Assembly: GCA_030148335.1 (NCBI GenBank) | Contig: JASBTQ010000032.1 | Coordinates: 62,001 to 126,000, forward strand | From: Allomuricauda sp. | Lineage (GTDB): Bacteria > Bacteroidota > Bacteroidia > Flavobacteriales > Flavobacteriaceae | Length of the DNA: 64,000 bases | Reading direction: 5' to 3' | In this document: piece after piece, positions 1-8,536 of the stretch | Numbering within the stretch: position 1 is the stretch's first letter | Layout: each line of letters opens with the position of its first letter | The notes under the pieces: model-generated | Seen by the model: the letters and a program-made list of their open reading frames with translations, nothing else | The model's database searches: none | Told to the model about the DNA's origin: nothing | Translations under genes and position numbers: made by a program

Positions 1-1
1 T

Positions 2-670
2 CCATTTTTTACTGGTGGCTCCTCGATCAGCATTTCATACCCCACTGATGCCATGACCTATGAACAACGTATGATGAGTATGAGGGGTAACAACCCACAT
101 TTCTCTATGGCAACCGTGCACCATGAATTGATTGCAGGGCATAACCTGCAAGGATTTATGAACAGCCGTCACCGTACCTACCGTAATTTCCGTACACCGT
201 TTTGGACCGAGGGATGGGCATTGTACTGGGAGCTTTTATTGTGGGACAAAGGTTTCCCACAAGGGCCGGAAGACCGAATCGGTATGTTGTTCTGGCACAT
301 GCACCGTTGCGCCCGTATCATTTTCTCCTTGAACTATCATTTGGGCAAATGGACACCACAGGAATGTATCGACTTTTTGGTAGATCGTGTTGGGCATGAG
401 CGCGCAAATGCCGAAGGTGAGGTAAGACGTTCCTTTGTGGGCAACTACCCGCCATTGTATCAGCTGGCCTACCTCACAGGAGGTCGTCAATTCTACGCTT
501 TGCACAAAGAATTGGTGGATAGCGGGAAAATGACCAACAAGGAATTCCACGATAGGATCATCACCATGAACGCCATGCCGGTCGAGATGATCAAGGCCAT
601 TATGACCGATCAGAAAATCACTAAAAATTATAAGGCCAAATGGAAGTTCTACGATCCACCAAAACAATAA
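2..670 (+). CDS. DUF885 family putative metallopeptidase, C-terminal part (5' end outside window)
   Basis: The reading frame is open from base 2, so the gene begins before the window; about 222 C-terminal residues are visible. The segment aligns closely with the C-terminal third of the next gene: it shares an HHELIAGH motif (HHELIPGH in the neighbour), WALYWELLLWD, FWHMHRCARIIFS and YLTGGRQFYAL. DUF885 proteins are predicted zinc-dependent peptidases or carboxypeptidases, so the His/Glu motif is the likely metal site. The stop is 2 bp before the ATG of the paralogue, which indicates a tandem duplication transcribed as one operon. Residue identity falls off at the extreme C-terminus. Its position beside hydroxyproline genes suggests peptide degradation, but the substrate is unknown. 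Confidence 0.85.
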   Translation, partial: PFFTGGSSISISYPTDAMTYEQRMMSMRGNNPHFSMATVHHELIAGHNLQGFMNSRHRTYRNFRTPFWTEGWALYWELLLWDKGFPQGPEDRIGMLFWHMHRCARIIFSLNYHLGKWTPQECIDFLVDRVGHERANAEGEVRRSFVGNYPPLYQLAYLTGGRQFYALHKELVDSGKMTNKEFHDRIITMNAMPVEMIKAIMTDQKITKNYKAKWKFYDPPKQ

Positions 671-672
671 GG

Positions 673-2409
673 ATGAGAAGCACTTTCATTGGAGGACTTT
701 TGGGATTGGTATGTATGACCATCGGTTCGGCCCAAGAAGCAGATTTTGTTCCTTGTCAAGAGATGCCGTTTCTCATCGAGAATTTTGAAGCGGATTCGCG
801 GGTATTGGACAATTTTTACAGCCCTTCCACAGGGTCGTTCTACGGTTTTGGAGGAAGAGGCCCATCAGCCTCATACCCAGAAAAGTTGGAACGCATGGAC
901 CGCTTGTACAAAGAATATCTCGACAAGTTGGATGCCATGGACTTTGATGGCTTGCCCCAGGAATGTCAGGTGGATTATATTCTGCTCAAAAGGGACTTGA
1001 ACGAAAACTTGCGTCAATCCCAAGTGGAACGACGCGAGTTGGATAGTGTGGCCAAATGGTTCCCTTTCAGCGACACAGTATACGATTTGTTCAAATTGAG
1101 AAGAAGAGGGATCCAGCCCGATGCACAACAAGTGGCAAAGGATTGGTCAGCAATCCTCGATGAAATTGATTCGCTAAAAACAATGCTAAAGGAATCAGAC
1201 GATTTAAGTGTATTGGTCATCAGAAAAGCAACCGATGTGGGCAATGGACTCCAACAGGCCCTAGCGGACGTTCATGGGTTCTATAATGGATATGATCCCA
1301 TGTTCACGTGGTGGACTTCCAAAACCTATGAAGATTTGGATGCTTCCCTAAAGGAATACACCGAATTGTTCAAGCAAAAACAGACCCCGGACAAAAATGG
1401 CATCGTTTCCCGGAAACCTGTGGGAAGAGAGGAGCTTATCCGCCTATTGGAATACCAAATGGTACCCTATACGCCAGAAGAGCTCACCAAAATAGCCAAC
1501 GAGGAATTTGCGTGGTGCGAGAAGGAGATGTTGAAAGCATCCCAAGAACTGGGATTCGGAAATGATTGGAAAGCAGCTTTGGAATATGTGAAGGATACCT
1601 ACGTCCCCCCGGGGAAACAACCAGAGGCCATCCTGGATCTATACGAAAGATCGGTGGCGTTCTTGAAAAAGCACGATTTGGTGACCATTCCCCCATTGGA
1701 AGAAGAAGTTTGGGGAATGTACATGATGTCGCCCGAAAGACAGCGCACCAATGCCTTTTTTACTGGTGGAAACAACATCACCATTTCCTACCCCACCAAC
1801 ACCATGGACCATGAGTTCAAGATGATGAGCATGCGCGGAAACAATCCCAATTTCTCATTTGCCACGGTTCATCATGAGTTGATTCCCGGACATAACATGC
1901 AGTACTTTATGAATGCCCGGTACCGAACCTATCGCGATTTTGGCACCCCATTTTGGATGGAAGGATGGGCGTTGTACTGGGAATTGTTGTTGTGGGATAT
2001 GGATTTCCCGACCACACCTGAAGAGCGTGTAGGAATGCTGTTCTGGCACATGCACCGTTGCGCGAGAATCATATTTTCATTCAATTTCCACATGGGCGAA
2101 TGGACCCCACAGCAATGCATCGATTTTCTGGTGGATAAAGTGGGACATGAACGGATCAATGCCGAAAGTGAGATTCGTGGACCTTTATCAAGCAACAGCA
2201 ATCCATTGTACCAAGTGGGCTATTTAACGGGAGGCCGACAATTTTATGCCCTAAAGAAAGAAATAGTGGGCAGCGGAAAAATGGGGATCAAGGAATTCCA
2301 TGACAAGGCCATCAAATTGAATGCCATGCCCATGGAAATGATAAGGGCTATCATCACGGAGCAAAAATTGACGAAGGACTTTAAGACCAATTGGAAGTTC
2401 TACGAATAG
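673..2409 (+). CDS. DUF885 family putative secreted metallopeptidase
   Basis: 578 residues from the ATG at 673, chosen because it starts a good signal peptide (MRSTFIGGLLGLVCMTIGSA, cleavage before QE) and lies 2 bp after the upstream stop. A longer frame opens at 640 inside the previous gene but would put charged residues before the signal. The DUF885 fold fills the mature protein. The HHELIPGH motif sits near residues 400-407 and is followed by the conserved FWMEGWALYWE segment, the likely catalytic and metal-binding part. Export places it in the periplasm or at the cell surface. It is the complete paralogue of the preceding truncated gene and is convergent with the AraC regulator. A peptidase role is inferred from the family; specificity cannot be read from sequence. 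Confidence 0.85.
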   Translation: MRSTFIGGLLGLVCMTIGSAQEADFVPCQEMPFLIENFEADSRVLDNFYSPSTGSFYGFGGRGPSASYPEKLERMDRLYKEYLDKLDAMDFDGLPQECQVDYILLKRDLNENLRQSQVERRELDSVAKWFPFSDTVYDLFKLRRRGIQPDAQQVAKDWSAILDEIDSLKTMLKESDDLSVLVIRKATDVGNGLQQALADVHGFYNGYDPMFTWWTSKTYEDLDASLKEYTELFKQKQTPDKNGIVSRKPVGREELIRLLEYQMVPYTPEELTKIANEEFAWCEKEMLKASQELGFGNDWKAALEYVKDTYVPPGKQPEAILDLYERSVAFLKKHDLVTIPPLEEEVWGMYMMSPERQRTNAFFTGGNNITISYPTNTMDHEFKMMSMRGNNPNFSFATVHHELIPGHNMQYFMNARYRTYRDFGTPFWMEGWALYWELLLWDMDFPTTPEERVGMLFWHMHRCARIIFSFNFHMGEWTPQQCIDFLVDKVGHERINAESEIRGPLSSNSNPLYQVGYLTGGRQFYALKKEIVGSGKMGIKEFHDKAIKLNAMPMEMIRAIITEQKLTKDFKTNWKFYE

Positions 2410-2449
2410 GGTAGCAAGATCAAGCCTTTGGCCAATCCCGAAGTTTGGA

Positions 2450-3328
2450 TCAAGAAGCCTTGGATTGGTTGTTGTTCCATTTTTCGAGCGAGTATTTTCT
2501 GTACTGGGTAGGAGTGGCACCTTTCAGTTCCTTGAACTTTCTGTTGAAATTGGCAATGTTCAGAAAACCACACTGTTCGGAGACCATCGCGATGGAAAGA
2601 TCATTGTGCCTGAACAGCAAGCGGCAGGCATGTTCTATCCGTATTTCTATCAAAAACTGAAAAAAGGTCTTGTTCGTCCTTTTCTTGAAATAGCGACAAA
2701 AAGCATTTTTGCTCATATTGGCCCTGTCGGCCACAGTTTCCAAGGAAAAGGATTCATGGAAATGGTTCAGGGCAAACTCGAACACATTGTTCATGCGATT
2801 GCCTTCGTCGTTGGTATAGATCTTCCGATAGACGAAGGTGGACAAGGGCTGCTTTTCGGCCGATATCATGATGTCGAGGATATGCAATAGGGTCGCAATG
2901 CGTTGTATCCGATTTTGATTCTTCAGTTGCATGAAATGTGACGAGAGCTTTTCAACGTCGGACAGTATTTTGATGCCATAGCCCGATTCTTCAAAGAATA
3001 GCTGAAGCCTTTTCATGTCAGAAAGATTGAAAAAATCCTTTCCAAAGGACTTCTTGGTGAAGAACAAGGTGTACATGACGGACTTGGAGGAGGTTTTTGG
3101 GTCGCTCCTGAACACATGGGGAACATTTTCCCCTATGACCAACACATCGCCTGCGTTGAAATCATTAACCGTATCGCCCACTATGAGTGATCCTTCCCCA
3201 GAAGCAACATAGCTGATCTGGATTTCCTCGTGTTGGTGCAGCTTGTCATAAAAAATGATGCCGATATCTTCTTGATAGACCAGTGCTTCTTGCTCAGGTT
3301 TTGGAATTTTAAAGGGAAGGACTTTCAT
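2450..3328 (-). CDS. AraC family transcriptional regulator, likely regulator of the hydroxyproline/peptidase operons
   Basis: 292 residues. The N-terminal ~100 residues form an AraC-type cupin (SYVASGEGSLIVGD, then FNAGDVLVIGENVPHVF), the usual effector pocket. The C-terminal ~100 residues carry two helix-turn-helix units (SLETVADRANMSKNAFCRYF and MVSEQCGFLNIANFNRKF) followed by the family signature GATPTQYRK. The gene is divergent from the hydroxyproline operon across a 266-bp gap. That gap holds two of the three 21-bp-phased GGTAATA repeats, and the third precedes the S9 peptidase. Direct repeats with about 21 bp phasing are the usual target of AraC-type proteins, so this protein is the natural candidate to bind them. 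The effector is unknown; hydroxyproline or a pathway intermediate is the obvious guess. Confidence 0.88.
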   Translation of the reverse strand: MKVLPFKIPKPEQEALVYQEDIGIIFYDKLHQHEEIQISYVASGEGSLIVGDTVNDFNAGDVLVIGENVPHVFRSDPKTSSKSVMYTLFFTKKSFGKDFFNLSDMKRLQLFFEESGYGIKILSDVEKLSSHFMQLKNQNRIQRIATLLHILDIMISAEKQPLSTFVYRKIYTNDEGNRMNNVFEFALNHFHESFSLETVADRANMSKNAFCRYFKKRTNKTFFQFLIEIRIEHACRLLFRHNDLSIAMVSEQCGFLNIANFNRKFKELKGATPTQYRKYSLEKWNNNQSKAS

Positions 3329-3384
3329 GGCTTCGGAGGTTTTGTATAAAATTAATAACTTAATTGAGAAAAATAAGTTAATGG

Positions 3385-3412
3385 GGTAATATAGTATAAA
3401 TCTTGGGTAATA
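3385..3412 (+). promoter_or_regulatory. Putative AraC operator, copy 1 (GGTAATA direct repeat, 21-bp phasing)
   Basis: GGTAATA at 3385-3391 and again at 3406-3412, start-to-start distance 21 bp. The shared core ATATAGTAT is at 3389-3397. It differs from the copy before the S9 peptidase mainly in the 7 bases just before the second half-site. It is the upstream one of two copies in this gap. Confidence 0.65.
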
Positions 3413-3510
3413 AAAATCAAGAAGATGACGAAATATTATTTCCGTTGGGTAACGGAATCGATTTTTTTAGCTAAACTTTGCCGATTGGAAGGGACAAATC
3501 CTGTTCTTCT

Positions 3511-3538
3511 GTCAATATAGTATCATAAAAGGCTAATA
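3511..3538 (+). promoter_or_regulatory. Putative AraC operator, copy 2 (degenerate half-sites, same geometry)
   Basis: GTCAATA at 3511-3517 (5 of 7 matches to GGTAATA) and GCTAATA at 3532-3538 (6 of 7), again 21 bp apart, with the same ATATAGTAT core at 3515-3523. It lies 126 bp from copy 1, close to 12 helical turns, and ends 30 bp before the candidate -7 element of the hydroxyproline operon. Confidence 0.6.
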
Positions 3539-3594
3539 AATAGGCGAATTCTTGCATAATGGTCTTTTATTTTTGCAATCAAAATACTAACATT

Positions 3595-4518
3595 ATGATA
3601 CAATGGGAAGGCGTTATGCCTGCTGTAACGACAAAATTTACAAGTGAGGACAAATTGGACCTTGCCATGTTTGAGAAAAATATAAGGGCCCAAGTAGAAG
3701 CAGGGGTCCATGGGATCATTTTGGGGGGTACCTTGGGAGAGGCGAGCACCCTTACCAAAGAAGAAAAGGAAACCCTGATAAAAGTCTCCTTGGAAATAGT
3801 CGCGGGCAAGATCCCCGTGATCATCAACATTGCCGAGCAGAGCACCAAAGAGGCCGTTGCCGTGGCGCAGCACGCAGAAAAAGTCGGCGCACAAGGACTA
3901 ATGGTCCTGCCACCTATGCGTTACAAGGCAACCGATTACGAAACTGTGGCGTACTTTAAGGCCATAGCGAACAGTACTTCCCTGCCCATCATGATCTACA
4001 ACAACCCTGTGGATTATAAAATAGAGGTAACTTTGGACATGATGGAAGAATTGTTGGAGTGCAATAACATTCAAGCCATCAAGGAATCCACAAGGGACAT
4101 CACCAATGTCATCAGGTTGAGAAACCGCTTTGGAGATCGCTTGAAGATATTCACGGGTGTGGATACCCTTGGTCTGGAAAGTTTGGTGATCGGTGCCGAT
4201 GGTTGGGTGGCCGGATTGGTCTGCGCCTATCCAGCGGAAACCGTTGCCATCTACGAATTGGTAAAGGCTGGAAAGATCAACGAGGCACTTGAAATCTACA
4301 GATGGTTCATGCCCTTGTTGGAACTGGACATCAGCCCCCAATTGGTGCAGAACATCAAATTGGCCGAAGTGGCCACAGGAATAGGCACTGAAAATGTCAG
4401 ACCCCCAAGATTGCCCTTGCAAGGAAAAGAAAGGGAGCGGGTGATCAAGGTGATTGAAACGGCCATGAAAAATAGGCCCGTGCTCCCAGAATATAAACAT
4501 CTTAAAAGTGTAGTATGA
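3595..4518 (+). CDS. Dihydrodipicolinate synthase family protein, probable 1-pyrroline-4-hydroxy-2-carboxylate deaminase
   Basis: 307 residues from the ATG at 3595 (MIQWEGVMPA); the open frame extends upstream but would run through the promoter. It is a TIM-barrel class I aldolase-like protein of the DapA/NAL superfamily. The GGTLGEAST loop is near residues 44-52, the conserved Tyr of IYNNP is Tyr135, and the Schiff-base Lys of AIKEST is Lys163. In hydroxyproline catabolism this family deaminates 1-pyrroline-4-hydroxy-2-carboxylate to 2-oxoglutarate semialdehyde. It is first in an operon that carries the other three enzymes of that route, and its stop overlaps the next start as ATGA. Family membership is certain; the substrate is inferred from neighbours. 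Confidence 0.88.
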   Translation: MIQWEGVMPAVTTKFTSEDKLDLAMFEKNIRAQVEAGVHGIILGGTLGEASTLTKEEKETLIKVSLEIVAGKIPVIINIAEQSTKEAVAVAQHAEKVGAQGLMVLPPMRYKATDYETVAYFKAIANSTSLPIMIYNNPVDYKIEVTLDMMEELLECNNIQAIKESTRDITNVIRLRNRFGDRLKIFTGVDTLGLESLVIGADGWVAGLVCAYPAETVAIYELVKAGKINEALEIYRWFMPLLELDISPQLVQNIKLAEVATGIGTENVRPPRLPLQGKERERVIKVIETAMKNRPVLPEYKHLKSVV

Positions 4519-6038
4519 TTACAGGTAAAAACTGTATAGCAGGAGATTTTATAGCAACGGGAAAGATTGTTTTCAAAACAGTCAATCCAAAATTGAACAT
4601 TGAAAACCCAACTACTTTTGTGGAGGCCACAAAAGAAGAGATCGAGGAGGCCGTTACCGCGGCATGGAACGCCTTCAAAACCTATAGAAAAATATCGGGA
4701 AAACAGCGCGCGGCTTTTTTGGATGCCATTGCCGATGAAATTTTGGCCTTGGACCAGGAATTGGTGGACATGTATGTTACCGAGTCAGGACTTCCTGAAG
4801 GGAGGGCCGTTGGCGAGAGAGGACGTACCATGGGCCAATTAAGGTCCTTTGCCGAGCTGGTTGCCAATGATGATTGGAGGGAAAACACCTTCGACGCCGC
4901 CCAACCGGAGAGAAAACCGTTGCCAAAGGATGACCTGAGAAAGACAATGATTCCCTTGGGACCCGTGGCCGTGTTTGGGGCCAGTAATTTCCCTTTGGCC
5001 TATTCCACAGCAGGTGGCGATACGGCAAGTGCCTTGGCAGCAGGTTGCCCCGTGATCGTGAAATCGCACCCCATGCATGCCGGGACATCCGAACTTGTGG
5101 CCTCTGCCATTGTAAAAGCGGCTGAAAAGACCGGAATGCCCAAGGGCGTGTTCTCCAGTATTAATGGAGGAATTCAAGCGGGGGTGGACTTGGTGAATCA
5201 TCCTAAAGTAAAAGCGGTCGGTTTTACCGGAAGCATTGGAGGTGGAAGGGCCTTGTTTGATTTGGCGGCAAAAAGAGAAGAGCCCATCCCCGTATTTGCT
5301 GAAATGGGAAGCATCAACCCGGTTATCATCACGCCCAGTGCCATATCCAAAAGAGGAAATGAAATTGCCAAGACTTATGCGGGTTCCATTACCTTGGGAA
5401 CAGGGCAATTCTGTACCAATCCCGGACTTTTATTAACGATAAAGGATGAAAACACCCAATCGTTTGTAAACAATTTGGCGAAAGAGACCATCGCTTTGGA
5501 TCCACAGTGCATGTTGCACCCCAATATCAAAAACGGATATGACAAAAAAGGTGCCGATGTAACCTCCCAAACAGGTGTGGAGGTCGTTGGAAAAGTGGAA
5601 GGAACACTGGAACCCAATTATGCGGCCTCAGTGGTGGCAACAGTATCGGGGACCGAGTTTTTGGCCAACCCCAAATTGCACCAAGAAGTTTTTGGGCCCT
5701 TTTCCATGGTGGTTCAGTGCAAGGACGAAGCCGAACTCCTTCAAATCATAGAAGGATTGGAAGGGCAATTGACAGGGACCCTTATTGCAGAGGAGGACGA
5801 TACCTTGGATTTGGCAGAAATTGTTGATGCCCTTCAGAATAGAGTGGGAAGGATCATCTATAACGGGGTCCCCACAGGAGTCGAGGTCTGTCCGTCCATG
5901 CAACACGGTGGACCCTATCCAGCATCTACGGATTCCCGTTTTACCGCAGTGGGTACACATGCCATCAAAAGATGGGTGAGGCCTGTGAGTTATCAGTCAT
6001 TTCCACAATCACTGTTGCCCGAATATCTCAAAGGATAA
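4515..6038 (+). CDS. Aldehyde dehydrogenase, probable 2-oxoglutarate semialdehyde (2,5-dioxovalerate) dehydrogenase
   Basis: 507 residues, overlapping the upstream stop by 4 bp (ATGA), so translation is probably coupled. It is an NAD(P)+-dependent aldehyde dehydrogenase: the Asn of FGASNFP is Asn157, the NAD-loop motif GFTGSIGGG is near 236-244, the general base in FAEMGSINP is Glu263 and the nucleophile in GTGQFCTNPG is Cys300. The QFCTNPG form, rather than the common GQ(X)C(X)A form, is typical of 2-oxoglutarate semialdehyde dehydrogenases. It would make 2-oxoglutarate, the last step from hydroxyproline into the TCA cycle. No signal peptide; cytoplasmic. Confidence 0.9.
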   Translation: MITGKNCIAGDFIATGKIVFKTVNPKLNIENPTTFVEATKEEIEEAVTAAWNAFKTYRKISGKQRAAFLDAIADEILALDQELVDMYVTESGLPEGRAVGERGRTMGQLRSFAELVANDDWRENTFDAAQPERKPLPKDDLRKTMIPLGPVAVFGASNFPLAYSTAGGDTASALAAGCPVIVKSHPMHAGTSELVASAIVKAAEKTGMPKGVFSSINGGIQAGVDLVNHPKVKAVGFTGSIGGGRALFDLAAKREEPIPVFAEMGSINPVIITPSAISKRGNEIAKTYAGSITLGTGQFCTNPGLLLTIKDENTQSFVNNLAKETIALDPQCMLHPNIKNGYDKKGADVTSQTGVEVVGKVEGTLEPNYAASVVATVSGTEFLANPKLHQEVFGPFSMVVQCKDEAELLQIIEGLEGQLTGTLIAEEDDTLDLAEIVDALQNRVGRIIYNGVPTGVEVCPSMQHGGPYPASTDSRFTAVGTHAIKRWVRPVSYQSFPQSLLPEYLKG

Positions 6039-6089
6039 TAGTTGCAAATTGATTGCTAAAAATTAGAATGGTTTTTTAAAGAGCTGCTA

Positions 6090-7097
6090 GTGGCAAGAAA
6101 AACATTTTTTTGTGTTGATGCACATACCTGTGGTAACCCGGTTAGGGTTGTGGCAGGGGGCGGTCCCAACCTTTTAGGGGCCAATATGAGTGAAAAAAGA
6201 CAGCATTTCCTTAAGGAATATGACTGGATAAGAAAAGGGTTGATGTTTGAGCCCAGGGGGCATGACATGATGAGCGGGAGTATTCTGTTCCCTCCCCATG
6301 AACCCGAGAATGATTTCGCCATCCTTTTTATCGAGACCTCAGGTTGTTTGCCCATGTGCGGGCACGGGACCATTGGGACCATCACGGTGGCTATTGAAGA
6401 AGGATTGATCGCTCCCAAAGTACCTGGAAAGATACGGATGGAAGCACCGGCCGGATTGGTGGAAATCGAATACCAACAGACCGGAAAAAAAGTGGATTGG
6501 GTACGCTTGGTCAATGTGAAATCCTATTTGGCCGCGGAAAATCTGAGCGTGGAGTGCCCGGAATTGGGAGAGATCACTTTTGATGTGGCCTATGGTGGAA
6601 ATTATTATGCCATTGTGGATCCGCAGAAAAACTTTAAGGGTGTGCATAATTTTTCTGCAGGCCAGATTATCCAGTATTCCCAAGTGGTACGAAATAGGAT
6701 CAATGAAAAATATCCTAATATGTTTATCCACCCCGAAAACAGCACCATCAGGGATGTCAGTCACATGCTTTGGACAGGAAATCCAATCGACCCGACTTCG
6801 TCAGGGAGGAATGCCGTTTTTTATGGGGACAAGGCTATCGACCGCTCCCCATGTGGTACAGGAACTTCCGCTCGTTTGGCCCAACTGTATGCCAAGGGAA
6901 AATTGAAAGTGGGGGAGCCATTCATCCATGAAAGTTTTATCGGCAGCAAGTTTATCGGGAAAGTAGAAAAAGAAACCACACTGGCGGACAAAAAGGCCAT
7001 TGTGCCGAGCATTCAAGGATGGGCACAGGTGACGGGCTACAACAACATCATCATAGATGATGACGACCCCTATGCACATGGGTTCCAAGTGATATAA
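6090..7097 (+). CDS. 4-hydroxyproline 2-epimerase (proline racemase family)
   Basis: 335 residues from a GTG start at 6090, which gives the usual family N-terminus (ARKTFFCVDAHTCGNPVR). Two catalytic cysteines are visible: Cys90 in MCGHGTIG and Cys255 in SPCGTGTSA. The presence of both argues for a racemase/epimerase rather than a trans-3-hydroxyproline dehydratase, in which the first is usually Thr. It would convert trans-4-hydroxy-L-proline to cis-4-hydroxy-D-proline. It lies 51 bp after the semialdehyde dehydrogenase and 11 bp before the flavin dehydrogenase that would use its product. No export signal; cytoplasmic. Confidence 0.92.
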   Translation: MARKTFFCVDAHTCGNPVRVVAGGGPNLLGANMSEKRQHFLKEYDWIRKGLMFEPRGHDMMSGSILFPPHEPENDFAILFIETSGCLPMCGHGTIGTITVAIEEGLIAPKVPGKIRMEAPAGLVEIEYQQTGKKVDWVRLVNVKSYLAAENLSVECPELGEITFDVAYGGNYYAIVDPQKNFKGVHNFSAGQIIQYSQVVRNRINEKYPNMFIHPENSTIRDVSHMLWTGNPIDPTSSGRNAVFYGDKAIDRSPCGTGTSARLAQLYAKGKLKVGEPFIHESFIGSKFIGKVEKETTLADKKAIVPSIQGWAQVTGYNNIIIDDDDPYAHGFQVI

Positions 7098-7108
7098 ATC
7101 GTTCCAAA

Positions 7109-8353
7109 ATGAAGAAAGTGATTGTTGTGGGGGGAGGTATCTCCGGACTTTTTAGTGCCTATTTTTTGGTAAAGGAGGGGTATGAAGTGACGGTTTTGGA
7201 CCAAATGGACAAGGCCAGTGGAGCCTCGTACATCAATGCGGGATACATCACCCCGAGCCATTTTATACCCTTGGCCGCCCCGGGGATCATTACCCAAGGT
7301 CTCAAATGGATGTTGGACAGTTCCAGTCCGTTCTACATCAAACCCAGATGGGACATGGAATTCTTCAAATGGGCCTTGCTCTTCAAGAAATCGGCCACCC
7401 ATTCCAAAGTAAAAAAAGCAATGCCCGTGCTCAAGGAACTCAACCTAAAGAGCAGGGATTTGTACGAAGAAATGTTGCGTATCCAGGATTTTGATTTTCA
7501 TTATGAGAGAAAAGGGGTGCTGATGGCCTATTGTTCGGACAAGGCAGAAGAGGAAGAACATGAAGTGGCCGAACAGGCCCTAAAGGAAGGGCTGGATGTT
7601 TCGGTGCTTTCCAAAGAAGCTTTGCACAAAATCCAACCTGTTTTTTCGGATAGGGTAAAAGGAGCGGTGCACTATAAATGTGATGCCCACATGACCCCAA
7701 ACCATTTCATGCAGCAATTAAAGGATTGGTTGCAATCGCAGGGAGTTCGGTTCAGGTTGGGCCAAAAGGTCGAAGAATTTGTTGTAAAAGATCGGAAAAT
7801 AGTATCCTTGAAAACAGGGGACACCATTTTTGAGGCGGACGAATATGTCCTGGCAAGCGGAAGCTGGACCTCAAAATTGACATCTTCTTTGGGGTTGAGT
7901 GTTCCCATCCAAGGCGGGAAAGGGTACAGTATGGACGTGAGCCGGCCCACGGGCATAACGCTGCCTACTATTCTGGTAGATGCCCGAATGGCCGTTACCC
8001 CCATGGAAGGTTTTACCCGTTTTGCTGGAACTATGGAGTTTTCGGGAAACAACACCACCATTAAAAAAGAAAGAGTGGAAGCCTTGGCCAAGGCAGTAAA
8101 GGCCCACTATCGAGATGTTGAAATACAGCAAGAAGAACTTAATAGTGCCACTTCCGGCCTCCGGCCCGTATCCCCCGATGGATTGCCCTACATTGGCAAG
8201 ACTTCCAAATACAACAATCTGACCATTGTGGCAGGACATGCGATGATGGGGTGGAGTTTGGGGCCCATTACTGGAAAATTGGTGGCCCAGGAAATTTCTG
8301 GAACAAAAACTTCGGTGGATCTTAAACCGCTTTCTCCGGACAGGTTCAAATAA
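7109..8353 (+). CDS. FAD-dependent D-amino acid oxidoreductase, probable D-hydroxyproline dehydrogenase
   Basis: 414 residues of the DadA/DAO family. The N-terminal ADP-binding motif is VVGGGISGLFSAYFLVKEG, ending in an acidic residue about 30 residues in (VLDQ), as for FAD. The C-terminal portion has the family signature SGLRPVSPDGLPYIG and a late glycine-rich segment (AGHAMMGWSLGP). It should oxidise cis-4-hydroxy-D-proline to 1-pyrroline-4-hydroxy-2-carboxylate, feeding the deaminase at the head of the operon. It is the fourth and last gene of the catabolic set; a 183-bp gap with its own operator separates it from the S9 peptidase. The electron acceptor cannot be told from sequence. Confidence 0.9.
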   Translation: MKKVIVVGGGISGLFSAYFLVKEGYEVTVLDQMDKASGASYINAGYITPSHFIPLAAPGIITQGLKWMLDSSSPFYIKPRWDMEFFKWALLFKKSATHSKVKKAMPVLKELNLKSRDLYEEMLRIQDFDFHYERKGVLMAYCSDKAEEEEHEVAEQALKEGLDVSVLSKEALHKIQPVFSDRVKGAVHYKCDAHMTPNHFMQQLKDWLQSQGVRFRLGQKVEEFVVKDRKIVSLKTGDTIFEADEYVLASGSWTSKLTSSLGLSVPIQGGKGYSMDVSRPTGITLPTILVDARMAVTPMEGFTRFAGTMEFSGNNTTIKKERVEALAKAVKAHYRDVEIQQEELNSATSGLRPVSPDGLPYIGKTSKYNNLTIVAGHAMMGWSLGPITGKLVAQEISGTKTSVDLKPLSPDRFK

Positions 8354-8457
8354 CCACTATCGACCAGAAACTCAAACCACATATGGGCCGTTTTTCTGTT
8401 GCCTTTGAGGGATATTGTTCATTTATGTCATTTTTTGGGATTCAAACCAACGTTTAG

Positions 8458-8485
8458 GGTAATATAGTATCAGCATCAGGTAATA
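8458..8485 (+). promoter_or_regulatory. Putative AraC operator, copy 3, upstream of the S9 peptidase/GH146 operon
   Basis: GGTAATA at 8458-8464 and 8479-8485, both perfect, 21 bp apart, with the core ATATAGTAT at 8462-8470. The first 14 bases of the core region (GGGTAATATAGTAT) are identical to copy 1. A -7-like sequence, TAGTTTTA, begins at 8515, 30 bp after the repeat, exactly the spacing found between copy 2 and TATTTTTG. This ties the second operon to the hydroxyproline regulator. Confidence 0.65.
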
Positions 8486-8536
8486 TGAACTGATGGACAA
8501 TTGGAGATTATCTCTAGTTTTAACCTTATGTATACT

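Larger units (their letters stand above)
3329..3594. promoter_or_regulatory. Divergent regulatory region between the AraC gene and the hydroxyproline operon
   Basis: 266 bp without a gene. It holds two copies of a phased direct repeat (3385-3412 and 3511-3538) and a candidate Bacteroidota -7 element, TATTTTTG, at 3568-3575, which fits TAnnTTTG exactly and lies 20 bp before the ATG at 3595. I see no clear -33 element. The repeat nearest the regulator starts 57 bp from the regulator's ATG, which fits autoregulation. Confidence 0.6.

Noticed and set aside
2-2409. A frameshift splitting one DUF885 gene into two
   Set aside because: The second frame has its own signal peptide and full-length domain, and both frames contain the same C-terminal region, so this is a duplication.
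2450-3328. Naming the first AraC-type protein as the arabinose regulator AraC
   Set aside because: It is divergent from the hydroxyproline operon and far from araBDA, which has its own AraR beside it.
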